In this document: positions 1 to 7,624 of the stretch, in pieces
Layout: each line of letters begins with the position of its first letter
How positions within the stretch are numbered: position 1 is the first letter of the stretch
NCBI GenBank assembly: GCA_964401855.1
Contig: CAYOAF010000133.1
Span: forward strand, 1-34,801
Origin: CAJWBT01 sp964401855
GTDB taxonomy: Bacteria; Chloroflexota; Dehalococcoidia; Lucifugimonadales; UBA3495
Reading direction: 5' to 3'
DNA length: 34,801 bases
Position numbers and translations under genes: made by a program
The notes under the pieces: generated by a model
What the model was told of the DNA's origin: nothing
Databases searched by the model: none
What the model saw: only the letters and a program-made list of their open reading frames with translations

Positions 1-81
1 CGGGTACTCCCCTGCATGCTCCAGCACCAGGCGAACCGTCCGCTCTCGGATCTCCACTGGGTACTTCGTTGTCTGTCTCAT
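1..81 (-). CDS. IS3-family transposase OrfA, N-terminal 27 residues (cut by window edge)
   Basis: An ATG on the minus strand at 81 opens a frame that runs to base 1 without a stop and reads MRQTTKYPVEIRERTVRL..., followed by VLEHAGEYP. This matches the typical N-terminus of IS3-family OrfA, where the (R/K)xYPxEfReRAVRLVlE pattern begins the helix-turn-helix that binds the element ends. In intact elements OrfA is fused to the DDE integrase OrfB by a -1 frameshift. Only the first 27 codons are here, so whether the copy is active cannot be judged. It is too short to be recognised by length alone; the call rests on the residue pattern and the IS-like terminal repeat just upstream. Confidence 0.75.
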   Translation of the reverse strand, partial: MRQTTKYPVEIRERTVRLVLEHAGEYP

Positions 82-140
82 GCTCCAATCCTCTCATGTC
101 TCTCAAGGTTTGGAGCCTCCACTTTTCCCGGCGCAGTTCA
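1..140 (-). mobile_element. end of an IS3-family insertion sequence (partial)
   Basis: Read on the minus strand, the element begins near 140 with a terminal TGAACTGCGCCGGGAAA-type sequence, which resembles IS3-family left ends that start with TG. About 60 bases later OrfA begins. The rest of the element lies outside the window, so the other inverted repeat, OrfB and the target-site duplication cannot be checked. The exact boundary at 140 is inferred from the TG end only. Confidence 0.65.
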
Positions 141-241
141 GTGGGATATGAAGCAGGACCTCTAGTCACACACACTGCACGACTTATCGATGGTTCGATT
201 TACAACTTTGGCAGTTGCGAGTTCTCATCTGTCTCAGCCGG

Positions 242-1489
242 TTACGTTGTTTCGATGGGACCTGTGATAGGCAAGAATGCGAGAATCTGTTCCTTGCAAA
301 GTAAGATGCCCTTTGCCGTTCTTTTCACCAAGCCCATCTTCTCCAAGGCAGTGATGTCCCGCGTCAACGTCTTATCAGTCTTGCTTGCGTAGGCTTCCGC
401 AGTTCGGGGTGTCAATCTGCGAAGGTCGGCTCGTGGAACAGGTTTGTTTTGGAATGAAAGGTCAAGCACCAGGTGCCGTCGACGCGCTTGAGTGGCGGTG
501 TTTCTGTCTCCAACCTTGTCGTGAAGGTAGTTTTCCCACGTCACATCTAGCTGCTGCATCCTTATTACCTTGATCTGGGCACGCAAACAATCAACGAGTC
601 CCTGTAGCGAATACACGATGAACCCTACGGCCCCGTTGTCAGTTTGGCTGGCTCGCTGAAGTTGCCGGTAGTACTCTGCGCGTGTCTCGTTGTAATGATT
701 GCTCAAAAGGTGTGCCGCCGGACTTGGAACACTTGAGGATGCGAGAATTTTATACTCGATTAGACGCGCGGTCCTCCCATTTCCATCACCGAACGGATGT
801 ATCCATACCAAATACAGGTGAGCAAGTATTGACTTGAAAATCGCTCCACCCAGCGGGTGACATTTCAATTCGGCGAAATCCGAACTATCCAGCCATTTAC
901 ATAGCGCCCCTAGCAGGAAATCACAGTCCTCGCGCGGAGCCCCTATGTACCCAGGCACACCGACTGGCAATGTCGGTATTTCTTCTGGTACAACGCCAGG
1001 TTCTAAATCCAATCTATCCAAAACAATCTTATTGAGTTCCTTAATACGCTCTGGCGAAATCGGGCGGACGATCCCGTTGACCAAGTCCTCAAGAATCTCA
1101 TTACAGCCTTTAAGAATATTATCGACTTCCAGCCCAAGATATTCCTTCGATGGGGGAAGATCGCGAATCCCTCTGATACGCCTTGATGCTTCTTCCTCTG
1201 AGGGCGTGTTTCCTTCAATGGCCGTAGTTGCTCGCGCGCCCTTGGCTAGGTAAAGCATATGAAGGGCCTCCGCAACTGCGGGCCTCAACGGAATACCACT
1301 AATGTGCTCGCATTTGGAGCAGGCTTCGCCCAGTAACGTCCATAGTTGATAAGGTGCCCGCGTCAGATCGAGCTTGAAAGCTATCCATGGGTGTGTCCGT
1401 TGATATGTTCTGTTGGAATCATTTGTCCCCAATGGTGTCCCGTGAAATTCCTCTGATACTGTAGCCGCAGGCGGCATTAAATCCTCCAT
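242..1489 (-). CDS. Fic family protein (probable AMP/nucleotidyl-transferase) with C-terminal winged helix
   Basis: The Fic motif HPFGDGNGRTAR is complete at residues 231-242, including the catalytic His, the acidic Mg-binding position and the Arg residues that hold the nucleotide. An N-terminal inhibitory-helix motif, TTAIEGN at about 88-94, fits a class II, self-inhibited Fic enzyme; its Glu is the residue known to block ATP. Residues about 340-400 look like a winged helix, common in stand-alone Fic/DUF4172-type proteins. By family knowledge it would transfer AMP to a hydroxyl side chain of an unknown target. Two starts are possible: ATG 1489 (AAGGA upstream) or ATG 1477, which has GGAGG five bases upstream and may be preferred. 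The gene is visibly AT-richer than its neighbours and lies beside an IS end, so recent acquisition is likely. Confidence 0.9.
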   Translation of the reverse strand: MEDLMPPAATVSEEFHGTPLGTNDSNRTYQRTHPWIAFKLDLTRAPYQLWTLLGEACSKCEHISGIPLRPAVAEALHMLYLAKGARATTAIEGNTPSEEEASRRIRGIRDLPPSKEYLGLEVDNILKGCNEILEDLVNGIVRPISPERIKELNKIVLDRLDLEPGVVPEEIPTLPVGVPGYIGAPREDCDFLLGALCKWLDSSDFAELKCHPLGGAIFKSILAHLYLVWIHPFGDGNGRTARLIEYKILASSSVPSPAAHLLSNHYNETRAEYYRQLQRASQTDNGAVGFIVYSLQGLVDCLRAQIKVIRMQQLDVTWENYLHDKVGDRNTATQARRRHLVLDLSFQNKPVPRADLRRLTPRTAEAYASKTDKTLTRDITALEKMGLVKRTAKGILLCKEQILAFLPITGPIETT

Positions 1490-1625
1490 TTTGTCCTTAT
1501 TACTGTCCCACTATTCGTCCCATCTAATGCACCATACTGGGTGCAAAACTGATAGGCTGCCACCACAGGCCCGGCGGCCCGGCGGTCTTCGCGCCGACCT
1601 TGAACCTCGCTTTAGGGGGTGGACC

Positions 1626-2417
1626 ATGCCCATGGCGCCGGTCAACGGCATCGAGCTGTACTATGAGTCTCACGGAGAGGGGCCGGCGATAGTGTTTGCC
1701 CACCAGCGGGCCGGCAACCATTTAAGCTGGTGGCAGCAGGTGCCGGTCTTTCGTAAGGACTACCGCTGCATCACCTTCGACCAGCGGGGGTACGGCGCCT
1801 CGGTGGAACCGCCGGGCGGCTCGGGGACCAGCGCCTTCGTGGAGGACCTGAGGCAGCTGCTGGACTATCTGGGAGTGAAGCGCGCCTTTCTGGTGGCCCA
1901 CGCGCTGGGCGGATTAACCTGTTTGGGGTTTGCCCTGGCCCACCCGGAGCGGACCCTGGGCCTGATCTTGGGAAACTCCACCGGGGGCGTGGGCGACCCA
2001 ACGGTGGTGGAGGCGATAACAGAGCTTGATCTCCTCCCGGCCGATGATGTGCCGCGGACGCTTGCCGCCAGTTTTGTCGGCCAGCATCCTGACCGGACCT
2101 TCCTCTACCGGGAAATCGCCGCGCTCAATCCGGAGTTGAATCTATACATAAGAACGGCTTCCCATGGCTCTGGCGGCCCCCAAGCGGCGGACCTTGCCAA
2201 GCTGGCCGTCCCCACGATGTTGATCGTTGGGGCGGAGAGCTTGATTCACCCGGTCGGTGCGATCCGGGCGCTGCAACGACTGATCCCCGGGTCCAGGTTG
2301 GAGATCGTGCAGGGGTCGGCCCACAGCACCTATTTCGAGCAGCCGGAGGCGTTCAACCGGCTGGTTGGGGAGTTTTTCGCCAACGTCCTGGCCGGCAAGT
2401 CGGCCACGCCTCACTAG
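1626..2417 (+). CDS. alpha/beta-hydrolase fold protein with Ala at the nucleophile position
   Basis: The 263-residue protein has the canonical alpha/beta-hydrolase layout: an early strand ending IVFAHQRAGNHLSWW, the TFDQRGYGAS strand, the nucleophile elbow VAHALGGL, and a C-terminal GSAHSTYFEQPE with the conserved catalytic His. In the elbow the usual G-H-S-x-G-G is A-H-A-L-G-G, so the Ser is replaced by Ala (codon GCG at 1902-1904). The acid position (VGAESLIHP) is also atypical. The enzyme may be non-hydrolytic, or may act as a lyase, binding protein or degenerate copy. I chose ATG 1626 because AGGGGGTGG lies just upstream; the frame is open back to 1491 but that extension has no family character. 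It is transcribed divergently from the Fic gene. Confidence 0.85.
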   Translation: MPMAPVNGIELYYESHGEGPAIVFAHQRAGNHLSWWQQVPVFRKDYRCITFDQRGYGASVEPPGGSGTSAFVEDLRQLLDYLGVKRAFLVAHALGGLTCLGFALAHPERTLGLILGNSTGGVGDPTVVEAITELDLLPADDVPRTLAASFVGQHPDRTFLYREIAALNPELNLYIRTASHGSGGPQAADLAKLAVPTMLIVGAESLIHPVGAIRALQRLIPGSRLEIVQGSAHSTYFEQPEAFNRLVGEFFANVLAGKSATPH

Positions 2418-2420
2418 GGG

Positions 2421-2540
2421 TCATTTCAAAATCCCCCGGGGCCAAGTTCGCCGTCCTTCGACAGGCTCAGGACGAACGGGAAAGAGGCCTTCCCTCCGTT
2501 CGTGGTGAGCTTGTCGAACCACATTTTGAAACAGCTTCTA
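2421..2540. repeat. palindromic REP/MITE-like element
   Basis: Two 25-base arms, 2455-2479 and 2496-2520, are imperfect inverted repeats built on TTCGACA-GCTCA-ACGAACGG. Flanking blocks near 2424-2432 and 2523-2533 (TTTCAAAAT and ATTTTGAAA) extend the symmetry. The stretch lies between convergent genes. It resembles short non-coding palindromes dispersed in many environmental genomes. It may also act as a transcript-end hairpin. Confidence 0.65.
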
Positions 2541-2628
2541 GAACACTTGAGGGTATGATGGCCGGGCTGGGAGCCGGCTCCTGGATGCCGGTCCGATGCC
2601 GATAGGCGCCCTGGCTCGGGCAACCGGA

Positions 2629-4533
2629 TCAGGGGATCACCGTGAAATCCGAGCTGAACGAAACGTTTCCCACCGTTACCGAGACCTCTGCAGGCCCCGG
2701 AGATATCGCGGGGACCACCGCGGTCATCTCAAACACGCCATCCACGTCCGTCCCGAAGATGTGCCCGCCCAGGACATGGTTCCCTCTTATGGTGACCGTC
2801 GTCACCGTTGTAAGCGCAGGAAACCCGCTGCCTTCGATGGTCAGGCGACTGAATACCGCACTCTCGGCCGGCGTTAGATCAAGCTCGATCGGCGGAACGG
2901 TGAGATTCGCCCCGGCGCTGACCCCCGCTACTTCAGCGGAAACCTCGGATACTCCAGAAGGCATCTCAGGGACCGTCACCTCGACAACAAAGGTACCCCA
3001 GATTGTTGTCACGAAACCGGGGCCGGCAATCAGATTCGTGGCGTTGGCCAGCAGGTCCAACCCGCCCACGCTCAATGACTCGATCTCCGACAAAGCAGGG
3101 AAGCCCCACCCCTCAACGATTACGGTCGTGTTCAGAGGCCCAGCCGATGGCGTTAGCCCAACCGTTGCGGGGAGGACCTCGAATACAGCCCTGCCATCGT
3201 CCCCCCCCGCGGTGGCGGAGACCGTGACCTTGCGGCTGGGCACTTTCGGAACCAACAGTTGGATCACGAATGCCCCTGAGCTGTCGGTGGCGGTGTACGG
3301 ATAGGTTGAAATGGTTACTCCGAACAGGACAATCGACTCCACGATTGAGGACGGTGGAAATCCCTGACCTGTAATGGTGAAAGGCGTGCCGGGAAACCCT
3401 TGCGTTGGTTCCAAAGAGAGGCTCGGAGCAAGCGCCAAGTGGTCAATCAATACAGCGCGGCCCGTAACATCGTCAATAACCTCTACGATGTTGGTGGCGC
3501 CCGGCGCGGCGGAAAGCGGCACCGTGAAAGGGATATCGAAGGCGCCGGTGCGGTCGGCTTTGCTGGACGCGACGATGCTCCCGGCGTATTTGACCGTGGC
3601 GGTGCTGGAGGGAGTGAAGCCTTGACCCGCGACCGCCACACTGCTACCCCTTCCGCCGGAGTCTGGTGAGAGGCGGATAGAAGGCCCAGGGGTCGCCGTT
3701 GGCGCCGGCGCCGGGGTGGGGTTGGGGGTTGGTATCGGCGTGGGTACGGGTGTCGGTATCGGCGCTGGTGTCTGGGTGGGCGCACCGGTGGGTGTTGGCG
3801 TCGGCGGCGATGTGGGAGTAGGCGTGGGCGTGGAGGCAATAGGAGGAGGTGTGGCCGCAGGTGAAGGGGCCGGCGCCGGTGTGGGTGTTCCTGGGACCGC
3901 CGCGGGGATGGTTGTTGATCCCGGAGTGGGTGGAACGGTCGGGACCAAGACAGGGACCACCGTAGGGGTTGAGGCGAGCGCGGCCGGGACCGTGGCTGTC
4001 GGTGGTACAGGCGTGGAACTGGGAACCGAAGTTGATGAGGACGGCTGCGGGTCGCGATCGAAAGTGCCCACCGCGAACGCTGCCGCCAGTGCCGCCCCGG
4101 CAATTACGACGAAGCTCAAGCCGGCCAGCAGCAGTGCCGGCAGTTTTCTCCTGGCCGGACGGCTCAACTCCGAAGGCTCGGCCAAGACCAGGCGGACCTC
4201 AATCGCGCCCCTCTTGTCGACGATGAACCGCTCGATTCCGGGCTTGCCCCTGAACCGGTCGTCGGGCTCGAAAGAGAGCCTAATGTCGTAGTAGTACCCT
4301 TTGTCTTCCTGGCTTACCACCTCCCATATGAAGTTGTGCCAGGCGTAGCGATGCCCGTAGAAGCCGGGGGTGGTACGAGCGTGTCGAAGCGCCAGCACGC
4401 GGGCCTCGTCCAACGTAATGTGGCCCGGGGCCTCGCCCTCCGGCGTGGGATCGAGTTTTTCTTCCCGTCGGTTTCCTTCTTCTTCAGCCATCAACACCGG
4501 CGTCGAGACCGGTTCCGCACTCGGTAGCACCAT
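2629..4533 (-). CDS. single-pass membrane protein with Pro/Thr-rich linker and four IPT/TIG-like repeats
   Basis: From ATG 4533 the protein has about 634 residues. An N-terminal soluble domain of about 80 residues (around 38-120; HITLDEARVLALRHAR through YYDIRLSF and FIVDKRGAIEVRLVL) precedes one transmembrane helix at about 131-157. Next comes a roughly 125-residue linker of TPTPxP repeats, then four Ig-like repeats of about 85-90 residues. Each repeat opens with an L(T/S)P...G pattern and contains a (G/E)xGFP segment, typical of IPT/TIG folds. The N-terminal domain is likely cytoplasmic and the repeats extracellular, so it may display or anchor something at the cell surface. I do not recognise the N-terminal domain. 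GAGGG lies seven bases before ATG 4533; the frame is open upstream to 4683 but the extra residues look non-coding. Confidence 0.75.
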   Translation of the reverse strand: MVLPSAEPVSTPVLMAEEEGNRREEKLDPTPEGEAPGHITLDEARVLALRHARTTPGFYGHRYAWHNFIWEVVSQEDKGYYYDIRLSFEPDDRFRGKPGIERFIVDKRGAIEVRLVLAEPSELSRPARRKLPALLLAGLSFVVIAGAALAAAFAVGTFDRDPQPSSSTSVPSSTPVPPTATVPAALASTPTVVPVLVPTVPPTPGSTTIPAAVPGTPTPAPAPSPAATPPPIASTPTPTPTSPPTPTPTGAPTQTPAPIPTPVPTPIPTPNPTPAPAPTATPGPSIRLSPDSGGRGSSVAVAGQGFTPSSTATVKYAGSIVASSKADRTGAFDIPFTVPLSAAPGATNIVEVIDDVTGRAVLIDHLALAPSLSLEPTQGFPGTPFTITGQGFPPSSIVESIVLFGVTISTYPYTATDSSGAFVIQLLVPKVPSRKVTVSATAGGDDGRAVFEVLPATVGLTPSAGPLNTTVIVEGWGFPALSEIESLSVGGLDLLANATNLIAGPGFVTTIWGTFVVEVTVPEMPSGVSEVSAEVAGVSAGANLTVPPIELDLTPAESAVFSRLTIEGSGFPALTTVTTVTIRGNHVLGGHIFGTDVDGVFEMTAVVPAISPGPAEVSVTVGNVSFSSDFTVIP

Positions 4534-4635
4534 TATAGTGCCCTCACGCCGGTCCGGGTCAACGTGGAATCGGTGCGGCTTTGAGTGGTTCGCTACAAGG
4601 GCGGCGATCGGCGGGATTGCCGCGTCTATCCAACG

Positions 4636-4664
4636 TTGACACCCTTCCTGGCTGGGTGTACGTT
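4636..4664 (+). promoter_or_regulatory. candidate promoter for aroKB
   Basis: A perfect TTGACA at 4636-4641 is followed by a 17-base spacer and a weak -10, TACGTT, at 4659-4664. It lies in the divergent gap before aroKB and would give a leader of about 140 bases. The -10 matches consensus poorly, so confidence is modest. Confidence 0.4.
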
Positions 4665-4814
4665 GATGCCCGAACCCTCTCATCTGCCCTGCGCAAGCTG
4701 CTCATTGGCGGTGACCGCTAGGCCCGCGGTGATCGCCGAAGGGTGGGAAGCTGAGCCAAACCCCGCGTGGTCTCAGGGGTTGCGAGGCCGTTGCCAGAGG
4801 GGAGGGTTCAGGGA

Positions 4815-6497
4815 GTGTCCTTGTCTACACCTCGAAGGGTTTTTCTGGTGGGATTCATGGCATCGGGCAAGACCCACGTGGGAAGGGTGTTGTCGCGGCT
4901 TACCGGCCTGCCTTTCGTCGACGCCGACGATGAAGTCGTAGCGCGGGCCGGCAAGCCCATCCACCAGATATTTCAGGATTCAGGCGAGGCTGCGTTCCGG
5001 TACCTGGAGCGCTCGGTCATCCGCGACCTGTGCTCCGGGCCGAGCAAGATCATCGCTGCGGGAGGGGGGGCGTTCGTTGACTCGGACGCCCGAGGACGAA
5101 TGCTGGCCTGCGGCCTGGTGTTTCATCTCAGCGCCCGGCCTGAGACCATCCATCGCCGGATTACCGGACCCTCCTCATCTGGTCCCCCTTCTGAGGGGGG
5201 AGCAGAGGAACCCGTGCGCCCCCTCTTGGCGGGCAGGGACCCGATGGAGAGGATCCGGTCCTTGCTAGCCCAGCGGGCCGGCGCTTACGCCCAGGCCCAC
5301 CACACGATCGAGACGGACCATTTGACGCCGGAGCGAGTGGCCCGGCAAATCCTGGAGCTTTGCCGGCTGGAGACTACCGGTAGTGGAGGAGGGCCCATGG
5401 GTGACCCGGACCTGGCCGCGGTGGTGCATCACTCCGGCGGCAGCTACCCAGTTATCGCGGGCTGGGGCATCTTGCACGGCCTGGGCGAGCGGCTCGCCAC
5501 TTTGGGTGTCAAGAGCCCGGCCTACATCATCACCGACAGCAGAGTGATGCGGCCCTACGCGAGGAGGGTGCAGTGGTCGCTGCACCGGAGCAGTATCGAC
5601 GCCCACTGCTTCATCATCCCCGCGGGAGAACCCAGCAAGAGCTTCCAGTTGGCTCAGGCCATCTACGATTGGCTGTTGGAGCGGCGGGCCGAGCGGGGCC
5701 AGGCCATTATCGCTGTGGGCGGGGGGGTTGTCGGCGACCTGGCGGGTTTCGTGGCGGCTACCTTCCTGCGGGGCGTACCCTTCGTCCAGGTCCCCACCAG
5801 TATGGCGGCCATGGTGGATGCCTCCATCGGCGGCAAGGTGGCGGTCAATCTTCCCCAGGCGAAGAACATGGTGGGCGCCTTCTACCAGCCCAAGGGGGTT
5901 TTCGCCGACGTGCACACCCTCTCCACCTTGGGGAGACGGGAACTCTCCGAGGGTTGGGCCGAAGCGATCAAGCATGGCTTCATCCTGGACGCCGGACTGG
6001 TGGATGTTTTCGAAGAGCACGCCGAAGCCCTGATGGCGGTGGAGCCCCGGATAACCACTGAGGTAATTCGCCGCAGCATGGCTATCAAGGCCGAAGTGGT
6101 AAGCCGGGACGAGCGGGAGACCCTGGGCATACGTATTCAACTCAATTACGGTCACACCATCGGACACGCTCTGGAGTCGTCCACCGAGTATGGCCGCTTC
6201 CTTCATGGAGAGGGTGTGTCCATCGGCATGATGGGCGCCGCCCGCATTGCCGCGGAGATGAGATTGTTGCCGGAAGCGGTGATGGACCGGCAGCGACGGT
6301 TGTTGGAGCAGTTCAACCTGCCGGTCAAGGCCGCCGGGGTTCCCGTGGACGACGTGCTGCGGGCCATGTCCCTGGATAAGAAGATGGCCGACGGCGCCAA
6401 CCGGTGGGTGTTGCTGGAGGACGTAGGCAAGGCCGTGGTGCGCAACGACGTGCCCAGAGACTTGGTGGAAGCGGCGGTCCGGGAGTTGGTCGCCTAG
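4815..6497 (+). CDS. aroKB: bifunctional shikimate kinase / 3-dehydroquinate synthase (AroK-AroB fusion)
   Basis: The N-terminal part is shikimate kinase: P-loop GFMASGKT near residue 13, substrate-binding DADDEV, the FRYLE segment and IIAAGGGAF. The C-terminal part, from about residue 195, is 3-dehydroquinate synthase: the NAD-binding run GGGVVGDLAGFVAATFLRG, PTSMAAMVDASIGGK, NMVGAFYQP, and metal ligands in GWAEAIKHG, NYGHTIGHALE and FLHGEGVSIGM. The protein therefore covers two non-adjacent steps of the shikimate pathway (DAHP to 3-dehydroquinate; shikimate to shikimate-3-phosphate). GTG 4815 with GGAGGG eight bases upstream is the chosen start; TTG 4821 or GTG 4767 are alternatives. ATG 5397, with GGAGGAGGG just before it, falls exactly at the domain junction and could give free AroB. 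The LID loop carries an insertion at about 5165-5215 that coincides with a hairpin. No other shikimate genes are nearby. Confidence 0.93.
   Translation: MSLSTPRRVFLVGFMASGKTHVGRVLSRLTGLPFVDADDEVVARAGKPIHQIFQDSGEAAFRYLERSVIRDLCSGPSKIIAAGGGAFVDSDARGRMLACGLVFHLSARPETIHRRITGPSSSGPPSEGGAEEPVRPLLAGRDPMERIRSLLAQRAGAYAQAHHTIETDHLTPERVARQILELCRLETTGSGGGPMGDPDLAAVVHHSGGSYPVIAGWGILHGLGERLATLGVKSPAYIITDSRVMRPYARRVQWSLHRSSIDAHCFIIPAGEPSKSFQLAQAIYDWLLERRAERGQAIIAVGGGVVGDLAGFVAATFLRGVPFVQVPTSMAAMVDASIGGKVAVNLPQAKNMVGAFYQPKGVFADVHTLSTLGRRELSEGWAEAIKHGFILDAGLVDVFEEHAEALMAVEPRITTEVIRRSMAIKAEVVSRDERETLGIRIQLNYGHTIGHALESSTEYGRFLHGEGVSIGMMGAARIAAEMRLLPEAVMDRQRRLLEQFNLPVKAAGVPVDDVLRAMSLDKKMADGANRWVLLEDVGKAVVRNDVPRDLVEAAVRELVA
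5184..5199. repeat. hairpin-forming palindrome inside the aroK part of aroKB
   Basis: CCCCCT-TCTG-AGGGGG forms a perfect six-base-pair stem with a four-base loop inside the coding sequence. It encodes part of an extra Ser/Gly/Pro/Glu-rich stretch (SSSGPPSEGGAEE) in the LID loop between RRIT and RPLLAG. The surrounding bases resemble the intergenic palindrome at 16354-16378. Confidence 0.5.
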
Positions 6498-6520
6498 CGG
6501 TCTTGAGGAAGGAGCCGGTC

Positions 6521-6540
6521 TTCTTCCCTTTGGGAATGGG
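6521..6540. terminator. small hairpin between convergent aroKB and the TauE gene
   Basis: TTCCC-TTT-GGGAA at 6524-6536 lies in the 48-base gap between two convergent stop codons. The stem is only five pairs and there is no long T-run on either strand, so it is at most a weak bidirectional terminator or a remnant of a palindromic repeat. Confidence 0.3.
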
Positions 6541-6545
6541 GAGAG

Positions 6546-7622
6546 TTAGCGTGGGGGTGGATTCGCCTTGCCCATATATTCGTCTCGGACCGGCCGCCTC
6601 AGTTTGGTCTCTACCAGCATGACTACGATCACGATGCAGATCGCGCCGGCGACCCCCAGGAGCAAGATTGAGGCCAGGGTGGAAAGCGATTCGTCTCCGC
6701 CGCTCTCGGACGCCTGTTTCAGGGCCATGGCCACGCTGCCGCTCAGTACGGTCACGCCGAAGAGCACCCGTATCCGCGCCGCATCCACGAACTTTGTGGC
6801 GGTAGAGCCCAGTTGGGCCCCTACGGAAGCTGCCCCAAGCATGATTACCGCCATCATCGGGTCCACGTGGCCGGAGAGGGAGTAGAGGAAGGTCCCCACC
6901 GAGCCCGTGATAATGATCTGGAACAGGTCGGTGCCGATGGCTACCGTGGTGGGTATGCCCAAGACGTATATCAGCACCGGCATGAGAATGAAGCCCCCGC
7001 CGGCCCCCAGCAGCCCGGCGAAAAAGCCCACCCCGAATCCCACTCCAAAGAGAATAAACACCGAGATTCGCTCGATCCTCGAAACAGGCAGCGACACGTA
7101 GGTGCGAACCCGGCCCAGGCCAGGTACCCAGAGGGAGTTGGGCGGGATGCGCAGCGCCTGGACTCGCTGGGCCAACCTGATGATGGAAACTTCTCCGGGC
7201 CGGCTGTTCGATGTCCGGCGGACCCGCCAGTAGTCGTAGACGATGAACGATCCCAGGCCGGCCAGTAAGACCACGTAGAGGTACCGGATGACCGGGCCGA
7301 TCAGCCCGGCGGACTCCAGCGCCGAGTTCAGCCTCTCTGCCAGGAACACCGCCGGTATGGTGCCGCAGATGAGGAACACCCCCAGTTTCAAGTCCACGTT
7401 CCCCAGCCGCCGGTGCTTCAGCGTGTTGATGATCGAGGTGCCCATGATCAAGGTGAGGCCGGTCCCCACCGCGAAGACGGGAGGCACGCCAAACACCAGC
7501 AGGCCGCCCGTGATCAAGAACCCGCCGCCCACGCCGAAGAAGCCGCTGAGGGTCCCGACGATCAACCCCAGGAGCACCAGAAGGAACGGGTTTACCACCA
7601 CATCGGCGTTGGGGAAAAGCAT
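6546..7622 (-). CDS. TauE/SafE-family (DUF81) membrane permease
   Basis: This 358-residue, strongly hydrophobic protein has the internal duplication typical of TauE/SafE permeases. The N-terminal half carries GFFGVGGGFLITGGLLVFG, and the C-terminal half carries AGLLGAGGGFILMPVLIYVLG followed by AIGTDLFQIIITGSVGT. Characterised relatives export sulfite, sulfoacetate or similar anions, or take up sulfur compounds across the cytoplasmic membrane; substrate and direction cannot be read from sequence. A hydrophilic loop near residues 125-170 (RVRRTSNSRPGEVS...) separates the halves. ATG 7622 has AAGG upstream and lies two bases after the stop of a 61-residue membrane protein gene, so translation is probably coupled. 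Confidence 0.88.
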   Translation of the reverse strand: MLFPNADVVVNPFLLVLLGLIVGTLSGFFGVGGGFLITGGLLVFGVPPVFAVGTGLTLIMGTSIINTLKHRRLGNVDLKLGVFLICGTIPAVFLAERLNSALESAGLIGPVIRYLYVVLLAGLGSFIVYDYWRVRRTSNSRPGEVSIIRLAQRVQALRIPPNSLWVPGLGRVRTYVSLPVSRIERISVFILFGVGFGVGFFAGLLGAGGGFILMPVLIYVLGIPTTVAIGTDLFQIIITGSVGTFLYSLSGHVDPMMAVIMLGAASVGAQLGSTATKFVDAARIRVLFGVTVLSGSVAMALKQASESGGDESLSTLASILLLGVAGAICIVIVVMLVETKLRRPVRDEYMGKANPPPR

Positions 7623-7624
7623 GA

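Noticed and set aside
3700..3900. CRISPR-like or tandem-repeat array
   Set aside because: The GTGGGTGTTGGCGTCGG-like repetition is the reverse complement of TPTP-type codons, not spaced direct repeats.
3483..4291. Long Gly/Val-rich and Pro/Arg-rich ORFs on both strands opposite the Pro/Thr linker
   Set aside because: These are by-products of the repetitive TPTP-coding DNA read in other frames.
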